55,207 bases of DNA from Bacteroidota bacterium (GTDB lineage Bacteria > Bacteroidota > Bacteroidia > Palsa-948), in assembly GCA_016195025.1 (NCBI GenBank), contig JACQAL010000072.1, positions 1-55,207 of the forward strand. Reading direction: 5' to 3'. The position numbers and the translations under genes were made by a program. Below are positions 1 to 6,995 of this stretch, in pieces; positions within the stretch are counted from its first letter, which is position 1; every line of letters starts with the position of its first letter. Under the pieces are notes generated by a model. The model was given only the letters and a program-made list of their open reading frames with translations. It was not told where the DNA came from and did no database searches.

Positions 1-1
1 C

Positions 2-91
2 TATGCCGCGCGCATTCAAAAGTGCATGATGCCAACGGAGAAGTGGATTGCAAAAGAAATTGCGCGGCTGAAAGCGAAAATGCCAAAGTAA
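2..91 (+). CDS. 3' end of a TPR/coiled-coil signalling protein (partial)
   Basis: The first 29 codons in this frame end in TAA and read YAARIQKCMMPTEKWIAKEI followed by a basic tail. They are almost identical to the last 29 residues or so of the complete gene that follows (stop at 1678). This is therefore the C-terminus of a third, upstream paralogue whose body lies outside the window. In related Bacteroidetes proteins the YAxRIQ motif sits between the coiled coil and a SpoIIE phosphatase domain; here the protein stops just after it. Identity as a paralogue is well supported; its function is inferred only from the neighbour. Confidence 0.75.
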   Translation, partial: YAARIQKCMMPTEKWIAKEIARLKAKMPK

Positions 92-94
92 CAA

Positions 95-1678
95 ATGAAA
101 ACCAAAATGCAGAAGTACGAATGGCGCGGAACCGCGCCAAACATTCAAACCTTCAAGGTTTTGAAAACCTTGAAGGTTTACAACAGCCCTGTTCGATTGT
201 TCGATTGTTCGGTTGTTCGGTTGTTCTGTATTTGCATTTTCTTGAAAAGTCCCAAGCCCCAAGTATCAAGTCCCAAGTTCCAAGAAGCAGCCGGCATTCG
301 CTGTTCCTTGAAACTTGGAATTTGGAATTTGGGACTTGAGACTTTGCTGTTGCTTTTCTTCCTTTGCCAACTGCCAACTGCCAACTGCTCCGCACAAAGT
401 GACGGAGTCCGTATTCCATCGGACCAACTTTCTAAAGTGGATTCCCTCCTCACCGCAAAAGAAAACACGAATAAGGTGAATGCGCTGATAGAACTTGGAA
501 AAGAAATGGAAGCGGGCAGTGATAATGAAAAAAGAATAAGTTATTCCATGCAGGCAAAACAACTGGCGGAGAAATTAAATTACAAGAAGGGAATGGCTGC
601 CGCTTTGTTTAATCTCGGCAACACTTACTTTGACCACGCCAATTATCCCGAAACATTAAAAAATTATTTCGCCTGCCTCCGCCTCAGCGAAGAACTGAAC
701 GATAAAAAAACAACCGCTGCCATTCTCAGCAACCTCGGAATCGTATATTGGATTCAGCAGGATTACCGCCAGTCGCTGGCGTATTATTTTCGCTCGCTGA
801 AGATTGCGCAAGAAGCGGGATTCAAAAAACTCGAAGAAGGAAATTACGGCAACATCGGAATTGTATATGACGAGCAAGCCAATTATCCGCAGGCATTGTT
901 CTATCATTCCAAGGCGCTCAAACTTGCCCGGGAGCGCGGAGATAAAAACGGAATTGCACGCCACACGGGCAACATCGGCAACGTGTACAAGCGCCAGAAA
1001 GAATTTGCCGGTGCGCTTGATTATTATTTCCGCGCGCTGAAGATGAAAGAAGAACTGGATGATAAAAAAGAAATTGAAATCACGCTCGGCAACATCGGAA
1101 CGGTGTATCTTGCCACTCAAAAATACAACGAAGCGGAAAAGTTTTTGCAGCGCGCCCTTCTTCTCAGCGATTCGCTCGGTGATTTGGAAGGAGAAAAAGA
1201 ACTGCATGAAAACTTCAGTGTGTTAGACAGCGCGCGCGGCAATTTCAAAGGTGCGCTGGAGCATTATAAAAAATTCATCTCTGCCCGCGATACAATCAAC
1301 AGCGATGAGAACCAGAAAAAGCAAGTGCGCGTAGAAATGAACTACGAGTTTGACAAGAAAGAAGCGCTGGCAAAAGCAGAACAGGAAAAGAAAGATGCGG
1401 TTGCAGCAGCCGAAAAGAAAAGACAAAAGATAGTTTTGCTGTTTGTTGTTTGCGGTTTGTTGTTAGTCGTTGCATTCGCTGCGTTTATTCTACGTGCTTT
1501 TCTCGCCATCAAAAAGAAGAACAAAGAAATCTCCGAGCAAAAACGAATCATAGAAGAAAAGCAAAAAGATATTCTCGACAGCATCCACTACGCAGCCCGC
1601 ATTCAAAAGTGCATGATGCCCAATGAGAAGTGGATTGCAAAAGAAATTGCGCGGCTGAAAGCGCAAGGAAAGAAATAA
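95..1678 (+). CDS. TPR-repeat membrane protein with coiled coils, no phosphatase domain
   Basis: This 527-residue protein has about six 40-residue TPR units between residues 165 and 385 (GNIGxVY...A motifs), a charged coiled coil, one membrane segment near 446-468, a second coiled coil and the terminal motif SIHYAARIQ. The layout matches the neighbouring SpoIIE phosphatase protein up to its membrane and linker region, but the catalytic domain is absent. The likely role is a periplasmic TPR sensor or adaptor, which is inference. The first 85 or so codons are made almost wholly of short repeats (see the repeat entries) before a hydrophobic stretch LLLLFFL and a probable signal-peptidase site near CSAQ. 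The true start is uncertain: ATG 95 keeps the frame, but an in-frame TTG at 329 would give a normal signal peptide. Confidence 0.8.
   Translation: MKTKMQKYEWRGTAPNIQTFKVLKTLKVYNSPVRLFDCSVVRLFCICIFLKSPKPQVSSPKFQEAAGIRCSLKLGIWNLGLETLLLLFFLCQLPTANCSAQSDGVRIPSDQLSKVDSLLTAKENTNKVNALIELGKEMEAGSDNEKRISYSMQAKQLAEKLNYKKGMAAALFNLGNTYFDHANYPETLKNYFACLRLSEELNDKKTTAAILSNLGIVYWIQQDYRQSLAYYFRSLKIAQEAGFKKLEEGNYGNIGIVYDEQANYPQALFYHSKALKLARERGDKNGIARHTGNIGNVYKRQKEFAGALDYYFRALKMKEELDDKKEIEITLGNIGTVYLATQKYNEAEKFLQRALLLSDSLGDLEGEKELHENFSVLDSARGNFKGALEHYKKFISARDTINSDENQKKQVRVEMNYEFDKKEALAKAEQEKKDAVAAAEKKRQKIVLLFVVCGLLLVVAFAAFILRAFLAIKKKNKEISEQKRIIEEKQKDILDSIHYAARIQKCMMPNEKWIAKEIARLKAQGKK
122..139. repeat. Perfect 8-bp hairpin, GC-rich
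   Basis: The arms TGGCGCGG (122-129) and CCGCGCCA (132-139) are separated by AA. The hairpin lies within the first codons of the TPR gene that starts at 95 and is the first of a stack of repeats in 95-425. Confidence 0.8.
147..179. repeat. 33-bp perfect palindrome inside the N-terminal coding region
   Basis: The two 16-base arms around the central G at 163 are exactly complementary (left arm AAACCTTCAAGGTTTT). It is translated in frame as TFKVLKTLKV. It is a strong potential RNA hairpin or cruciform and looks like an inserted element rather than protein-selected sequence. Confidence 0.9.
191..225. repeat. 8-bp tandem repeat, GTTCGATT / GTTCGGTT type
   Basis: About four units of an 8-bp motif lie within the coding frame. 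The same motif recurs at 52872-52899, inside the signal region of the last gene of the window, over 52 kb away. Confidence 0.85.
247..340. repeat. Inverted-repeat block of CAAGTCCCAAG / CTTGGAATTTGG units
   Basis: The left half repeats variants of TCAAGTCCCAAG; the right half carries the complementary TTGGAATTTGGGACTT. The block can form a long stem and is translated in frame. A close copy lies at 1690-1790 in the same position of the next gene. Confidence 0.85.
365..388. repeat. 7-bp tandem repeat TGCCAAC in a signal-peptide region
   Basis: About three and a half units of a 7-bp motif encode CQLPTANC next to the hydrophobic core. Because three units equal seven codons and no frame of this unit contains a stop, the array is neutral to the reading frame. 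Similar arrays occur at 1802-1829 and 6288-6320. Confidence 0.85.
402..425. repeat. 24-bp dispersed repeat, copy 1 (ACGGAGTCCGT...CGGACC)
   Basis: This 24-mer differs at only two positions from 17154-17177, which lies inside an aminotransferase gene. Sixteen bases of it (CCGTATTCCATCGGAC) recur in reverse complement at 52529-52544. GTCCG and CGGAC can pair into a small hairpin. Here it is in frame just after the predicted signal peptide. Confidence 0.85.
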
Positions 1679-1681
1679 AAA

Positions 1682-3871
1682 ATGAAAACAAGTTCCAAAT
1701 ATCAAGTATCAAGTCCCAAGCCCCAAGAAAAGGCAAAAGCCGTTGGCTGTTCCTTGGGACTTGGAATTTGGAATTTGGGATTTGGAACTTTGCTGTTCTT
1801 TTGCCAACTGCCAACTGCCTATTGCCAACTTTCTAAGGTGGATTCTCTCCAGCAACTTATTCTCACTGCGAAAGAAGATACCGATAAAGTAAACGCGCAA
1901 AATAGTTTAAGCAAATACTATCTTGAACTCGGCAATTATTCGCAGGCAATGAAAGTTGCGTCAGATGCAAAGGCGCTTGCTGAAAAAATAAATTTCAGAA
2001 AAGGAAAAGCGAATGCGCTTAACAACACGGGGAAAATTTTCTGGTCGCAGGGAAATTATGCCGATGCGCTCAAAAATCATTTGCAGGCGTTGAAAATCCG
2101 CGAAGAGATTGGCGATAAAAAAGGCGCGGCAAGTTCCTATGGAAATATCGGCAACATTTATCAGTCGCAGGGCAATTATCCCGAAGCCATCAACAATTAC
2201 CTGAAAGCGCTGAAAGTGTTTGAAGAGTTAGACGACAAGCGCTTAATTGCCGCTACGCAAAATAATATCGGGCTGGTGTATTGGTCGCAGCAGAATTATG
2301 CCGAAGCGCTGAATTATTACAATCAATCGCTGAAAATAAGGAAGGAGATAAATGACAAACCCGGCATCGCTACTTCGTGCAACAACATCGGGTTGATATT
2401 TTATGACCAGCATAATTATTCCGATGCGCTGAAAAACCATTTGCTTGCTTTGAAACTACGCGAAGAAACAGGCGATAAAAAAGGAATTGCCGATTCCTAC
2501 AACAACATCGGAATTATTTACGAGAAGCAAAAAAAATATTCCGATGCGCTGGCAAGTCATTTCAAAGCGCTGAGCATACGGCAGGAAATTGGCGACAAGA
2601 AAGGAATTGCTTCTTCGCATATCAACATCGGAAATGTTTTTGCCACCGAGAAAAAAATCGGCATTGCAAGAGAGCATTTGAACAAAGCGCTCGAACTTTC
2701 AAAAGAAATTGGCGCGAAGGAATATATTAAAGATAGTTTTGCAGGACTTGCACTTGCCGACAGCGCAGAAAAAAATTTCGAAGGAGCATTTAACGATTAC
2801 AAGCGCTACGTTGCTTACCGCGATAGTTTGGTGAACGAAGAAATCACCAAGAAGACCGTGCAGGCGCAAATGAATTACGAGTTTGAGAAAAAGCAGGCAG
2901 AAGAAAAATTAGAACAGGAACGCAAAGATGCCATTGCCAAACGCGAGCGCGAACGCGAACTGATGATTCGAAATTTTTTCATCGCTGCCTCTGTACTTAT
3001 GCTTGCGCTGGTTTTTTTTATTTACCGCGGCTACCGCAGCAAGCAGAAAGCGAATATAATCATCACGCAGCAGAAAGAAGAAGTGGAGCGGCAAAAAGAA
3101 ATCATCCAGGAAAAAAACCAAGGCATCACTGACAGCATCAACTATGCACAGCGCATTCAGCGCGCGCTGTTTGCATCGGATGCGCTTCTTCAGAAAAATT
3201 TTCCCGGCTATTTTATTTTCTTCAAGCCGAAAGATATTGTGAGCGGAGATTTTTACTGGGCTGCGGAAAAAGACAACCGGTTTTACCTCGCGGTATGCGA
3301 TTCCACCGGCCATGGCGTGCCGGGTGCATTCATGAGTTTGCTGAACATTTCTTATCTGAATGAAGCGGTGAATGAAAAAAGCAACACGCACCCGCACGAA
3401 ATTTTTAATCACGTGCGCCAGCGGCTCATTGAAAATATTTCTTCCGAAGGCGCGCAGGATGGAATGGATGGAATATTGCTATGCTGTTCCAAAGAAGAAG
3501 GGATTAAGATTGAATACGCGGCAGCAAACAATGCGCCTGTTCTTGTTCGTGATGGAAAAATCAGTGAACTCGAAACCGATAATATGTCCGTTGGCTTGAG
3601 CGAAAGAAAAAACTCTTTTACGCACAGGGTTGTTCCATCAACCATCAACCGTCAGCCATCAACCCTTTACCTTTACACCGATGGCTTTGCCGACCAGTTT
3701 GGTGGTGAGAGAGGAAAAAAATTCAAGTACAAACAACTCAATGAAAAATTAATTTCTCTCAACCATCTTACTTTAACCGAACAGAAAAAAGAACTGGAAA
3801 AAACTTTTGATGAGTGGAAAGGAAATCTTGAACAGGTGGATGACGTACTTGTAATAGGTATTAGAATATAG
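1682..3871 (+). CDS. TPR sensor with C-terminal SpoIIE/PP2C-type phosphatase domain
   Basis: This 729-residue protein has an N-terminal signal region containing repeat-derived sequence, about seven TPR units (residues 110-370), a coiled coil, a membrane segment near 430-450, a second coiled coil with the YAQRIQ linker, and a SpoIIE-like Ser/Thr phosphatase domain (508-729). Metal-site motifs are visible: VSGDFYW, CDSTGHGVPGAFMS near 539 and YTDGFADQFGG near 664. The family dephosphorylates partner proteins such as anti-sigma-factor antagonists; the target here is unknown. The 3-bp gap from the preceding TPR gene suggests co-transcription. A 7-bp tandem repeat (3635-3664) is inserted in frame just before the YTDG motif, in what should be a loop. 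ATG 1682 is the only plausible upstream start. Confidence 0.9.
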   Translation: MKTSSKYQVSSPKPQEKAKAVGCSLGLGIWNLGFGTLLFFCQLPTAYCQLSKVDSLQQLILTAKEDTDKVNAQNSLSKYYLELGNYSQAMKVASDAKALAEKINFRKGKANALNNTGKIFWSQGNYADALKNHLQALKIREEIGDKKGAASSYGNIGNIYQSQGNYPEAINNYLKALKVFEELDDKRLIAATQNNIGLVYWSQQNYAEALNYYNQSLKIRKEINDKPGIATSCNNIGLIFYDQHNYSDALKNHLLALKLREETGDKKGIADSYNNIGIIYEKQKKYSDALASHFKALSIRQEIGDKKGIASSHINIGNVFATEKKIGIAREHLNKALELSKEIGAKEYIKDSFAGLALADSAEKNFEGAFNDYKRYVAYRDSLVNEEITKKTVQAQMNYEFEKKQAEEKLEQERKDAIAKRERERELMIRNFFIAASVLMLALVFFIYRGYRSKQKANIIITQQKEEVERQKEIIQEKNQGITDSINYAQRIQRALFASDALLQKNFPGYFIFFKPKDIVSGDFYWAAEKDNRFYLAVCDSTGHGVPGAFMSLLNISYLNEAVNEKSNTHPHEIFNHVRQRLIENISSEGAQDGMDGILLCCSKEEGIKIEYAAANNAPVLVRDGKISELETDNMSVGLSERKNSFTHRVVPSTINRQPSTLYLYTDGFADQFGGERGKKFKYKQLNEKLISLNHLTLTEQKKELEKTFDEWKGNLEQVDDVLVIGIRI
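1690..1790. repeat. Inverted-repeat block, second copy
   Basis: Same family as 247-340: TCAAGTCCCAAGCCCCAAG units on the left and TTGGAATTTGGAATTTGGG on the right. It encodes the residues between the initiator methionine and the hydrophobic part of the signal peptide of the phosphatase gene. Confidence 0.85.
1802..1829. repeat. 7-bp tandem repeat TGCCAAC, second copy
   Basis: Four imperfect units encode CQLPTAYCQL at the predicted signal-peptide cleavage region, matching the position of the array at 365-388 in the previous gene. Confidence 0.8.
3635..3664. repeat. 7-bp tandem repeat (CCATCAA) inside the phosphatase domain
   Basis: Four units, one of them diverged, encode PSTINRQPST directly before the conserved YLYTDG motif. 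The same motif occurs in bioA at 9459-9487. Confidence 0.85.
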
Positions 3872-3907
3872 AAGGGAAGAAATGAATTTGCTGTAAAGGT
3901 TTGAATC

Positions 3908-3934
3908 CATCCCGATGCGGCTTCCATCGGGATG
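3908..3934. repeat. 10-bp-stem palindrome CATCCCGATG/CATCGGGATG
   Basis: Perfect arms at 3908-3917 and 3925-3934 enclose a 7-nt loop. It lies between the convergent phosphatase and rplS genes and could stall transcription, though no long T tract follows. It shares its core (TCCCGAT...ATCGGGA) with hairpins at 5272-5288, inside bioB, and at 47676-47693. Confidence 0.85.
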
Positions 3935-3967
3935 TACGATGTGTTGGTAATTGGGATTAGAATTTAG
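3935..3967 (+). pseudogene. Remnant of the C-terminus of a second SpoIIE phosphatase gene
   Basis: Read in frame, this segment gives YDVLVIGIRI and a TAG stop. The intact gene 70 bp upstream ends DDVLVIGIRI. Nine consecutive residues match while the DNA differs, so this looks like the surviving tail of a deleted or rearranged paralogue, separated from the intact copy by the palindrome at 3908-3934. Confidence 0.55.
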
Positions 3968-3988
3968 CAGCAAGCAGAAGAAAGAAAA

Positions 3989-4390
3989 TTACTTCTCCGC
4001 CAATTCCGGTTCCGGCTTGGCTGCACTTTCAATGGTTTGGATGTCGTCTTTCATTTCTTCAATCTTCGCTTTCTTGCCGATGGCTTTTCGCAGGTAAAAA
4101 AGTTTTGCCCTGCGTACTTCGCCTTTCTTTTCAACTTCAATGGATTCAATGAAAGGAGAGTTTAGAGGAAAAATACGTTCAACGCCAACACCGTTTGAAA
4201 TTTTCCGAACAGTAAAAGTTCTGGTAGTGCCATCGCCTTTTCGCTGAAGAACAACTCCGGTGAACTGCTGAATGCGCTCTTTGTCGCCTTCTTTAATTTT
4301 ATAGTTGACTGTAACAGTATCTCCCGCCTTGAAATCAGGAATGCTTTTTTTGGCGATTAATTGCTCTTCGGCATATTTAAGTAAGTTCAT
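3989..4390 (-). CDS. rplS: 50S ribosomal protein L19
   Basis: This 133-residue protein has the L19 core: [16 protein letters not shown], then [32 protein letters not shown] and [10 protein letters not shown]19 sits at the interface of the ribosomal subunits. It is slightly longer than the usual 115-120 residues because of an acidic, alanine- and proline-rich C-terminal tail. It follows trmD on the same strand with a 60-bp gap that contains its own promoter-like box, an order common in bacteria (trmD-rplS). Confidence 0.97.
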   Translation of the reverse strand: MNLLKYAEEQLIAKKSIPDFKAGDTVTVNYKIKEGDKERIQQFTGVVLQRKGDGTTRTFTVRKISNGVGVERIFPLNSPFIESIEVEKKGEVRRAKLFYLRKAIGKKAKIEEMKDDIQTIESAAKPEPELAEK

Positions 4391-4416
4391 AACCGTACGT
4401 TTTAATAAAAGGGACG

Positions 4417-4442
4417 CAAAGATAATAGAAAGTTTGAATCAA
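4417..4442 (-). promoter_or_regulatory. Predicted promoter of rplS
   Basis: On the minus strand TATCTTTG (plus 4417-4424) matches the Bacteroidetes -7 consensus TAnnTTTG. TTG lies 15 nt upstream (4440-4442). It sits in the trmD-rplS gap, 27 bp before the rplS start. Confidence 0.55.
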
Positions 4443-4450
4443 CGAAAAAA

Positions 4451-5152
4451 TTACTTCAGCAAATCGGGCCTGCGCTTTTGGGTTCGTTCCAGTGATTTTT
4501 CATGGCGCCATTCTTCAATTTGCTTTGCATTTCCCGACAGAAGAACATCCGGCACTTTCATTCCTTTATAATCTGCCGGACGCGTATAGGCAGGAGGGGA
4601 AAGCAATCCATCCTGGAAAGAATCGGTGAGCGCGGAAGTTTCATCGGAAATAACTCCGGGCAAAAGACGGATTACTGCATCGCAAATAACAGCGGACGGA
4701 AGTTCGCCACCGCTCAACACATAATCTCCGATTGAAATTTCTTTGGTGATGAAGTGCTCGCGCACGCGATCGTCCACTCCTTTATAATGCCCGCAAAGGA
4801 CGATAAGATTTTTTTTCAGCGAGAGATGGTTCGCCATTTTCTGATTGAACAATTCCCCATCGGGAGTCATGTAAATTATTTCGTCATAATCACGTTTCGA
4901 TTTTAGTTTCGTTATGCATTTTGCAATCGGTTCAATCATCATCACCATTCCTGCGCCACCGCCATACATATAATCATCTGCGCTTTTATATTTATCCGAA
5001 GCATAATCGCGCAGGTTGATGATATTTAGTTGAACCAGTTTTTTTTCAATTGCGCGCTTCACAATCGAATGCTGGAACGGGCTTTCGAGCAATTTCGGAA
5101 GAACGGTGATGATGTCAATATGCAGCGGCTCGGTTTTTTTCTTTTTTCCCAT
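4451..5152 (-). CDS. trmD: tRNA (guanine-N1)-methyltransferase
   Basis: This 233-residue SPOUT-class enzyme methylates G37 of tRNAs that read CNN codons, preventing frameshifting. The start [17 protein letters not shown], the motif YGGGAGMVM, and the knot region [13 protein letters not shown] are all present, followed by the C-terminal domain ([19 protein letters not shown]). The open frame extends to 5371, but the extra N-terminal sequence runs through the bioB promoter and start and is not part of the family, so MGKKKKTEP at 5152 is chosen. It is transcribed divergently from bioB. Confidence 0.96.
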   Translation of the reverse strand: MGKKKKTEPLHIDIITVLPKLLESPFQHSIVKRAIEKKLVQLNIINLRDYASDKYKSADDYMYGGGAGMVMMIEPIAKCITKLKSKRDYDEIIYMTPDGELFNQKMANHLSLKKNLIVLCGHYKGVDDRVREHFITKEISIGDYVLSGGELPSAVICDAVIRLLPGVISDETSALTDSFQDGLLSPPAYTRPADYKGMKVPDVLLSGNAKQIEEWRHEKSLERTQKRRPDLLK

Positions 5153-5199
5153 GCCCCGAAAGTAATCAACAAATCTTTTCTTCCCCTTCATAAAATAGA

Positions 5200-5231
5200 T
5201 TTTCATATCACCGAACAAAAACGTACTTTTG
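5200..5231 (+). promoter_or_regulatory. Predicted bioB promoter
   Basis: TACTTTTG at 5224-5231 is an exact TAnnTTTG box. TTTC at 5200-5203, 20 nt upstream, could serve as the -33 element. The bioB ATG follows 17 bp downstream, so the leader would be about 10 nt and Shine-Dalgarno-free. No BirA-type operator palindrome is evident. Confidence 0.5.
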
Positions 5232-5248
5232 TATTTATTCCTCTTACT

Positions 5249-6253
5249 ATGAAAAAATTTATGGCTCTGCATCCCGATAAAATCGGGACTCGCGAAGAGA
5301 TAAAAGAAATTTATAACACTCCGCTGCTCGATTTGATTTTCCACGCGGCATCGGTTCACCGGAAATTTCACAACCCTTCCGAAGTTCAGGTGAGTTCACT
5401 GCTATCAGTAAAAACGGGCGGCTGCCCGGAAGATTGCGGTTACTGTCCGCAGTCGGCAAAATATCAAACGGAGGTCAACATTCATAAAATGCTTTCGCTC
5501 CGCGAAGTTTTAGATGCGGCATCAAACGCGAAAGCAAACGGTGCAACGCGCATGTGTTTGGGCGCTGCGTGGCGCGAAGTGCGTGATAATTCTGATTTCG
5601 ATAAAGTGCTCGAGATGGTAAAAGGAATTAATGAAATGGGAATGGAAGTTTGCTGCACGCTCGGCATGCTCACTGAATCGCAGGCGAAAAAACTTGCCGA
5701 TGCGGGATTGTATGCCTACAATCACAATTTAGATTCTTCAGAAGATTTCTACAAAAAAATTATTACTACAAGAAAATACGATGACCGCCTGAACACGATT
5801 GAAAATGTGCGCAAGGCAAAAGTTACGGTTTGCTGCGGAGGAATAATCGGAATGGGAGAATCGGTGGAAGACAGAATCGAAATGCTTCACACGCTTTCCA
5901 ATCTGAATCCCCAGCCCGAATCAATTCCGATTAACGCGCTGGTGGCAGTGGAAGGAACTCCTCTTGAAAAACAAAAACCAATTTCTATCTGGGAAATGCT
6001 CCGCATGATTGCCACTGCAAGAATTGTGATTCCGAAATCAGTAGTACGTTTATCTGCGGGAAGAACTGAAATGAGCATTGAAGGACAGGCGCTTTGTTTT
6101 CTCGCAGGTGCGAATTCGATTTTTGCCGGTGATAAACTGCTCACCACTCCGAATCCTGATTTTAATGAGGACATGGAAATGTTCAAACTTCTCGGCTTGA
6201 AATCGCGCGAAGCATTCAACTATAAAGAAGCAAGTGAAGAAATTTCCGTATGA
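5249..6253 (+). CDS. bioB: Biotin synthase
   Basis: This 334-residue radical SAM enzyme inserts sulfur into dethiobiotin, the last step of biotin synthesis. The radical SAM cluster motif is [13 protein letters not shown]; further family signatures are [20 protein letters not shown] and SAGRTEMS, and the near-C-terminal [17 protein letters not shown]. The start at 5249 follows the predicted promoter. Residues HPDKIGTR near the N-terminus are encoded by a perfect 7-bp palindrome (5272-5288) of the same family as intergenic hairpins; this region is variable in BioB and probably tolerates the insertion. The stop overlaps the next start (ATGA). Confidence 0.97.
   Translation: MKKFMALHPDKIGTREEIKEIYNTPLLDLIFHAASVHRKFHNPSEVQVSSLLSVKTGGCPEDCGYCPQSAKYQTEVNIHKMLSLREVLDAASNAKANGATRMCLGAAWREVRDNSDFDKVLEMVKGINEMGMEVCCTLGMLTESQAKKLADAGLYAYNHNLDSSEDFYKKIITTRKYDDRLNTIENVRKAKVTVCCGGIIGMGESVEDRIEMLHTLSNLNPQPESIPINALVAVEGTPLEKQKPISIWEMLRMIATARIVIPKSVVRLSAGRTEMSIEGQALCFLAGANSIFAGDKLLTTPNPDFNEDMEMFKLLGLKSREAFNYKEASEEISV
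5272..5288. repeat. Palindrome TCCCGAT-AAA-ATCGGGA within bioB
   Basis: Perfect 7-bp arms with a 3-nt loop lie at codons 8-14 of bioB. The core is identical to those of 3908-3934 and 47676-47693. Located just inside the coding start, it could also affect translation initiation, which is inference. Confidence 0.85.
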
Positions 6254-6984
6254 AAAAAAAATACTTCTATATAATTATTTTTCTTTTTGCCATCTGCCAT
6301 CTGCCATCTGCCGTTTGCCATTCGCAGGAGGGATATTTTTACCATAGGAAAGGAGATGGAGATAAATATTTTGTTTCACTCGGCTATGGCGAAGGAACCG
6401 CTCACTGGAAATCTGTTTTCAGAAGCACGGAGTTTTATGATAAAGACGGGCGCGTAATCAATACGGGCGATTTCGAATTTGGTGCGAACAGCCCCACGAA
6501 ACATTACGATATGAATGTTATGGCACCTATCAAACACATTCGCCTTGGCATGGGAATTTGTTTTGAGCATCATTATTTATCGCAGCTCAAAGTGTATGCA
6601 AAAGGCGGGGAAGAATATTTGTTGTTCGATGAAAGTTTGCGCTTCGATAAAATTTATTTTCAATCCGAAATCCCATTCAACTATGAATCGAAAAAGAAAT
6701 ATTCCTTCAACTGGAATTTCAGAGGAGGATGGTATGGCTACACAAACGTGAAACGCTTTAATTTCATAGGAGAAAAGCCGTTTCCCATTGCAATTCTTGC
6801 CACTACCGGGCTTATGGCTGATTATGAAATTTATCCTTCCGTTTATATTTTTGCATTTCCAAATTTTGAATATAAATTTTACGACAACGCGCGTACGGAA
6901 GCTCCCGTGCAAATCCGCCACAGTGTTTTTACGGCTTCCATTATTTGCGGAGTGCGCATTGACATGGGAAAATTCCACGACTAA
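6250..6984 (+). CDS. Secreted or outer-membrane protein of unknown function in the biotin operon
   Basis: I do not recognise this 244-residue protein. It begins with a signal peptide ([14 protein letters not shown]...) whose C-region is written by a 7-bp tandem repeat (6288-6320). The mature part is rich in aromatic residues alternating with polar ones ([27 protein letters not shown]) and ends in a beta-strand-like segment, suggesting a small outer-membrane beta-barrel. The start overlaps the bioB stop by 4 bp and bioF follows 11 bp later, so it is almost certainly co-transcribed with biotin genes. A role in uptake or export of a precursor would be a guess. Confidence 0.8.
   Translation: MKKKYFYIIIFLFAICHLPSAVCHSQEGYFYHRKGDGDKYFVSLGYGEGTAHWKSVFRSTEFYDKDGRVINTGDFEFGANSPTKHYDMNVMAPIKHIRLGMGICFEHHYLSQLKVYAKGGEEYLLFDESLRFDKIYFQSEIPFNYESKKKYSFNWNFRGGWYGYTNVKRFNFIGEKPFPIAILATTGLMADYEIYPSVYIFAFPNFEYKFYDNARTEAPVQIRHSVFTASIICGVRIDMGKFHD
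6288..6320. repeat. 7-bp tandem repeat TGCCATC in a signal peptide
   Basis: About four and a half units encode the CHLPSAVCH segment of the signal peptide in the gene following bioB. It has the same period and position as the TGCCAAC arrays at 365 and 1802. Confidence 0.85.
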
Positions 6985-6995
6985 AATAGCTGAAC

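Noticed and set aside
656-1207. Long minus-strand open frame opposite the TPR gene
   Set aside because: It mirrors the TPR repeats on the plus strand and has no independent start context or recognisable domain.
5153-5371. N-terminal extension of trmD to an ATG at 5371
   Set aside because: The extra residues are not part of the TrmD family and overlap the bioB promoter and coding start on the other strand.
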